Shown: piece after piece, positions 33,074 through 36,260 of the stretch
Layout: each line of letters opens with the position of its first letter
Numbering within the stretch: position 1 is the stretch's first letter
The notes under the pieces: generated by a model
Databases searched by the model: none
Seen by the model: only the letters and a program-made list of their open reading frames with translations
Told to the model about the DNA's origin: nothing
Program-made: the position numbers and the translations under genes
Assembly: GCA_934572325.1 (NCBI GenBank)
Contig: CAKTKT010000014.1
Location: 1 to 36,260 of the forward strand
Source of the DNA: an uncultured Oscillospiraceae bacterium
Lineage (GTDB): Bacteria; Bacillota; Clostridia; Oscillospirales; Oscillospiraceae
Direction: 5' to 3'
DNA length: 36,260 nucleotides

Positions 33074-33967
33074 ATGGACACGAAAAAGATAAGAGCATTG
33101 CTCACGGCGCTCGACAAGGGCAGCCTGACAGCGGCGGCGGAGGAGATGGGGTACACCCAGTCCGGACTGACGCACATGATGAACTCTCTGGAGGATGAGC
33201 TCGGCATACGCATACTCGTGCGCAGCAAGGGCGGGGTGCGCCTGTCTCCGGCGGGGCGGGAGCTGCTGCCGCAGATGAACGCGCTGCTGCACTGCGCCGA
33301 CGAGCTGGAGCAGCGCGTGGACAGGCTCGTCCAGCGTAGCTGCACGGTTTTGCGCCTCGGCGCGTATTCCAGCGTTTCGCGCCAGTGGCTGCCCGCGATA
33401 CTGGCGGAGCTGCGCCGTGCGAGTCCGGACATCGACGTGTCGATAAAAACGGGCAGTATGCAGCACGGCTACAGCGCCGTGAAAAATGACGAGCTGGACT
33501 GCGCCATCGTCAGCTATCAGCCGTCGCTGTGCCAAGGGATGAGCTGGGTGGAGCTGCACGACGATCCGCTGCTCGCCATACTTCCGGCGGACTTTCATCT
33601 CGACGGCGGGGCGTTTCCGGTGGAGCTTTTCGACGGGCGGGAGTTTCTTGTGCCGTCGGACGGCATGGACATGGACATCATACCCGCGCTCTCGGCGGGC
33701 GGCGCGCACGTGAATCCGGAGTATCGCTACACAGGGCTGGACGACGCCTCCATCGTGTCAATGGCGGCGCACGGGCTGGGCGTGAGCGTTTTGTCGGAGC
33801 TTATCATGGACGGCATGAATGACCGAGTGCTCGCCATACCGCTCGCGCCGCCGGCGTACCGCCGCCTCGGCATCGTCATCAACGAGCGTAAGCTGAACGA
33901 CCGCAGCATCAAGCGCTTCGTCCACTGCGCGCAGGAGACCGTGCGCCGTATGTACGACGGCAAATGA
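33074..33967 (+). CDS. LysR-family transcriptional regulator
   Basis: Protein of 297 aa. N-terminal winged helix (about 1-60: IRALLTALDKGSLTAAAEEMGYTQSGLTHMMNSLEDELGIRILVRSKGGVRLSPAGREL), then a linker helix and the periplasmic-binding-like effector domain (about 88-297). ATG 33074 matches family N-termini; the ribosome site is poor (AAAG directly before ATG), and the frame open upstream of it runs through the operators. Divergent from NSS copy 2. It probably binds the paired palindromes before both NSS genes (inference). Confidence 0.94.
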   Translation: MDTKKIRALLTALDKGSLTAAAEEMGYTQSGLTHMMNSLEDELGIRILVRSKGGVRLSPAGRELLPQMNALLHCADELEQRVDRLVQRSCTVLRLGAYSSVSRQWLPAILAELRRASPDIDVSIKTGSMQHGYSAVKNDELDCAIVSYQPSLCQGMSWVELHDDPLLAILPADFHLDGGAFPVELFDGREFLVPSDGMDMDIIPALSAGGAHVNPEYRYTGLDDASIVSMAAHGLGVSVLSELIMDGMNDRVLAIPLAPPAYRRLGIVINERKLNDRSIKRFVHCAQETVRRMYDGK

Positions 33968-33972
33968 AAAAA

Positions 33973-33990
33973 GGCAGCCGTGTGGCTGCC
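33973..33990 (+). terminator. Stem of the lysR terminator, tail displaced by the IS
   Basis: GGCAGCC-GTGT-GGCTGCC, 5 bp after the lysR stop and preceded by an A-tract. In place of a T-tract comes CCGGA and then the IS terminus CTGTCAAAG at 33996. Confidence 0.5.
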
Positions 33991-34067
33991 CCGGACTGTC
34001 AAAGAAGTCTCGCTATTGAGCGGGTTTTCTGGTATAATGGGAAAAAAGAGGACAGGCGGGGAGAAGA

Positions 34068-34850
34068 ATGGAACAGTGGAAACAAGATAACCGGCGAGAT
34101 GTGGTAATGGTGGATATAGATCAGCTTGTACCAAAGGATCGCCTGCTGAGGAAATATCGAAAAGGTGATGGACTATGACTGGTTGTATGAACGGTTGAGT
34201 CCGTACTATTGCCATGGAGTGGGACGGGACGGCACAGACCCTGTAGTGCTCATAAAAACGGTACTGATCCAGCATCTGTTCGGTATACCGTCATTGCGCC
34301 AAGCATACAGGGAGATACAGTTGAACGTAGCGTACCGCTGGTTTTTGGGATACAGTCTGCTGGACAGAATACCGCACTTTGCAACGGTCAGCTATGCTTT
34401 CTGCAAGAGGTTTCCGTCTAAGCTTCCGGCTGAAATATTCGAGCACTTACTGAACAAGGCAATAAATAACCGGGCAGTAGACCCAAGCGCAGTATTCATA
34501 GACGGAACGCATATAAAGGCAAGCGCAAATAAGAAGGAGTTTCGGAAAGAACAGGTCGCTAAAACAGCAAAGATATATGAGGAGCAGCTGCGGAAAGAGG
34601 TAAAAGAAGAACGGGAAAAGCTGGGGAAGAAGCCCATTGAAGACGGCGATGATGAGAATAATCCCCAAGGGCGGCGGAACAGCAGAAAAGACAGTTTCCA
34701 CCACAGATCCTGATTGCGGAATGTTCGTAAAGGGCGAGCATGAACGGCAGTCTGCATATGAAGCGCATACAGCCTGCGACAAGAACGGAATGATACTGGC
34801 AGTAGAGTAACAGCCGGCAATGTGAACGACAGCGTGGCATGGGACGCGAT
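34068..34850 (+). pseudogene. IS1182-family transposase, N-terminal and middle part, frameshifted
   Basis: Starts ATG 34068 (MEQWKQDNRRDVVMVDIDQL). An extra base near 34150, relative to the other copy, breaks the frame (LLRKYRKGDGL-stop); the frame then resumes as DYDWLYERLSPYYCHGVGRDGTDP through the first catalytic Asp (AVFIDGTHIKASANK). A second shift lies near 34671 (NNPQGRRN for NNPQGGGTAEK) and a third near 34808 (a lost G in GTAGAG-TAACAGC before AGNVNDSVAWDAIYE). It ends at the inversion junction at 34851. Not functional. Confidence 0.88.
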
Positions 34851-34851
34851 A

Positions 34852-35283
34852 TATGAATACTGCGCTTGGGTCTACTGCCCGGTTATTTATTGCCTTGTTC
34901 AGTAAGTGCTCGAATATTTCAGCCGGAAGCTTAGACGGAAACCTCTTGCAGAAAGCATAGCTGACCGTTGCAAAGTGCGGTATTCTGTCCAGCAGACTGT
35001 ATCCCAAAAACCAGCGGTACGCTACGTTCAACTGTATCTCCCTGTATGCTTGGCGCAATGACGGTATACCGAACAGATGCTGGATCAGTACCGTTTTTAT
35101 GAGCACTACAGGGTCTGTGCCGTCCCGTCCCACTCCATGGCAATAGTACGGACTCAACCGTTCATACAACCAGTCATAGTCCATCACCTTTTCGATCTTT
35201 CGCAGCAGGTGATCCTTTGGTACAAGCTGATCTATTTCCACCATTACCACATCTCGCCGGTTACCCTGTTTCCACTGTTCCAT
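34852..35283 (-). pseudogene. IS1182-family transposase, inverted N-terminal fragment
   Basis: Reads without interruption from ATG 35283 (MEQWKQGNRRDVVMVEIDQLV) through VMDYDWLYERLSPYY and HFATVSYAFCKRFPS to NRAVDPSAVFI, 144 residues, then runs out of the element copy at the junction, just before the catalytic Asp codon, and continues in antisense of the left copy as meaningless sequence. Upstream GGGGAGAAG is the ribosome site. Its first part lacks the frameshift of the left copy, so this arm preserves the older sequence. Confidence 0.88.
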
Positions 35284-35358
35284 TCTTCTCCCCGCCTGTC
35301 CTCTTTTTTCCATTATACCAGAAACCCCGCTCAATGGCGAGACTTCTTCGACAGGCTG

Positions 35359-35389
35359 AATCCGGCATCTCAAAATGAGCTGCCGGATT
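35359..35389. terminator. Stem-loop next to the IS right end
   Basis: AATCCGGCA-T-CTCA, loop AAA, TGAG-C-TGCCGGATT, a nearly perfect hairpin starting 5 bp from the IS end. CTTCGTTT follows on the plus strand. It may be the original terminator between the convergent genes. Confidence 0.55.
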
Positions 35390-35420
35390 CTTCGTTTGCG
35401 CTCCCCTGCTCCTCCTTCCC

Positions 35421-35461
35421 GAATCAAGCCCGCCTGCGGCTGGGCGTTGATTCGGCTTTTT
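35421..35461 (+). terminator. Plus-strand terminator facing the rubredoxin gene
   Basis: GAATCAAGCCCGCC, loop, GGC-T-GGGCGTTGATTC (35421-35453), followed by GGCTTTTT. It begins beside the stop of the convergent gene and would stop transcripts coming from the IS side. Confidence 0.6.
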
Positions 35462-36065
35462 AGAGCGGATCAAAGTCAGCGGCGCCGTGCTTGCAGAGCG
35501 GACAGATATAGTCCTCGGGGAGCGTGCTCCCCTCATAGACATATCCGCATATCCTGCACACAAAGCCTTTCTTCTTCGGCTGGGGTCTGGGCTTGATGTT
35601 CTTCTGATAATACGAATAGCTCAGCGTTTCCGCGCCGGACAGGAGCTTTCCCTCGGTGGGTGTGCACAAAAACTGTATATGCGTGCCGAGATCGAGCTCA
35701 CGCTCGACGGCAAGAGAGATGAAGCCCCGCGCATACTCCGGAAGTATGACCAGCCCATTGCCGCTCCTCTCCGGAGAGCAGTCGGCAAATTTGTCGGCGT
35801 CTCTGCCGCTCTGATAGCCGAAGTGCCGGAACACCTCAAAGGGGGTGCTCTCGGTCAGGCTGTTGATGTTGAGCGCGCCCGTTTTCCGAATGAGCCCGCA
35901 GGTATAGTTCTGCTTGTTCACGACAACCGCGACGACCGGCGGCGTGCTTGTGACCTGCATGACGGTATTGACGATGCAGCCGTTATCCCTGTCGCCATCC
36001 CGCACAGTGAGAACATAGAGCCCGTAGCCGAGCTGATAAAGGGATTTTGAGTCAAATGCAGCCAT
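35460..36065 (-). CDS. hrb: Flavin reductase-rubredoxin fusion (high-molecular-weight rubredoxin, Hrb type)
   Basis: Protein of 201 aa. Residues about 1-150 are a flavin reductase-like FMN-binding domain (SLYQLGYGLYVLTVRDGDRDNGCIVNTVMQVTSTPPVVAVVVNK in pieces), and about 165-201 a rubredoxin with iron ligands CRICGYVYEG and CPLCKHG. In Moorella the same fusion passes electrons from NADH to a flavodiiron protein that removes NO or O2. A soluble oxidative or nitrosative stress protein is therefore likely. AGGAGG lies 9 bp before ATG 36065. No flavodiiron gene is in the window. Confidence 0.94.
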   Translation of the reverse strand: MAAFDSKSLYQLGYGLYVLTVRDGDRDNGCIVNTVMQVTSTPPVVAVVVNKQNYTCGLIRKTGALNINSLTESTPFEVFRHFGYQSGRDADKFADCSPERSGNGLVILPEYARGFISLAVERELDLGTHIQFLCTPTEGKLLSGAETLSYSYYQKNIKPRPQPKKKGFVCRICGYVYEGSTLPEDYICPLCKHGAADFDPL

Positions 36066-36096
36066 ATTGATGCTCCTCCTGTATTAAAACATTCCC

Positions 36097-36155
36097 GCTT
36101 CCCTAATAGGAAGCTGTACTAATAAGATTATATCGGTTCGCGGCAAGACTGTCAA
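36097..36155 (-). promoter_or_regulatory. Consensus promoter and leader palindrome of the rubredoxin gene
   Basis: Minus-strand TTGACA (36150-36155), exactly 17 bp, TATAAT (36127-36132): a full consensus sigma-A promoter. Just downstream GCTTCC-CTAATA-GGAAGC (36097-36114) forms a palindrome in the position of an operator, or a leader hairpin, upstream of the ribosome site. Confidence 0.8.
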
Positions 36156-36226
36156 TAGACTGATAAGCATGACAAGGTCGGGCAATGTAGGACTACAATA
36201 CATATTGGACAAGTGAATAAAAAGAT

Positions 36227-36260
36227 ATGAAGGATATGGTCTCATGGGTTATAGTTGAGT
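36227..36260 (+). CDS. Possible start of a gene running off the window
   Basis: An open frame from ATG 36227 (MKDMVSWVIVE) stays open to the edge. No good ribosome site precedes ATG 36227; AAGGA lies only one base before the in-frame ATG 36236. Eleven codons are too few to support the call. The rest of 36156-36226 is AT-rich with nothing recognised. Confidence 0.15.
   Translation, partial: MKDMVSWVIVE

Larger units (their letters stand above)
33996..35354. mobile_element. Degenerate IS1182-like element with a fold-back inverted duplication
   Basis: Both outer ends carry the same terminus (CTGTCAAAGAAGTCTCGC at 33996; CTGTCGAAGAAGTCTCGC read from 35354). The left 505 bp (33996-34500) recurs inverted as the right 503 bp (34852-35354), so the element has two left ends and has lost its right half. 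Bases 34501-34851 are the remaining unique middle. It cannot encode a full transposase. It lies between convergent lysR and the rubredoxin gene. Confidence 0.85.

Noticed and set aside
33998..35354. Two separate IS copies in opposite orientation
   Set aside because: Only one middle segment is present and both outer ends are the same left terminus with no internal right terminus, so it is one rearranged element.

Overview
The window looks like chromosome of an anaerobic Clostridia-type Firmicute, probably a GC-rich Oscillospiraceae-like gut lineage. The grounds are strong AGGAGG ribosome sites, TTG and GTG starts, a yloU-yloV (Asp23/FakA) pair, a single-chain pyruvate:ferredoxin oxidoreductase, a GntR/ABC-2 module of the YtrA type and a rubredoxin-flavin reductase. 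The genus cannot be named from this sequence alone.

Layout. 1-400: a minus-strand serine tRNA locus, with one tRNA cut by the window edge and two degenerate tRNA-Ser-like pieces upstream, behind a consensus promoter. 0.5-3.8 kb: a ribbon-helix-helix protein gene and clpB in one unit. 3.9-5.3 kb: a 250-bp palindromic miniature element split by an IS5-family element with a clear TCAA target duplication. 5.3-8.9 kb: nifJ (PFOR, minus). 9.2-11.2 kb: Asp23-family protein and fakA. 11.4-15.6 kb: a run of small regulatory units (ECF sigma and its membrane partner; divergent XRE regulator and 56-aa protein; GntR plus ABC ATPase plus permease).

15.6-29.0 kb (minus): the main system, a membrane-bound group 4 [NiFe] hydrogenase of the MBH type with its own Mrp-like ion-translocating module. 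Transcription order is hypF, hypC, hypD, hypE, NuoC-like, [NiFe] large subunit, hypA, MrpE, MrpF, MrpG, DUF4040 (MbhD), MbhE, MnhB (MbhF), MrpC, MrpD/NuoL-like, NuoH-like, [NiFe] small subunit, four-cluster ferredoxin. The PFOR at 5.3 kb would make reduced ferredoxin; this complex would oxidise it, release H2 and pump H+ or Na+. Peculiarities: the iron-sulfur subunit carries an extra tethered 2x[4Fe-4S] ferredoxin, the MrpD-like subunit appears fused to an MbhI-like tail, the large subunit ends right after its last CxxC so needs no maturation protease, and hypB is absent. A 239-bp IS5-type miniature element has landed in the 3' end of hypF, supplying its last codons and separating it from hypC.

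29.2-34.0 kb: two near-identical sodium-dependent (NSS family) transporters in tandem, each behind the same pair of palindromes, and a divergent LysR regulator next to the second copy. The LysR gene expected beside the first copy is gone. 34.0-35.35 kb: a broken IS1182-like element folded into a 500-bp inverted repeat. 35.46-36.07 kb: a flavin reductase-rubredoxin fusion (Hrb type) behind a consensus promoter. No CRISPR array, rRNA or intact integrase was seen.
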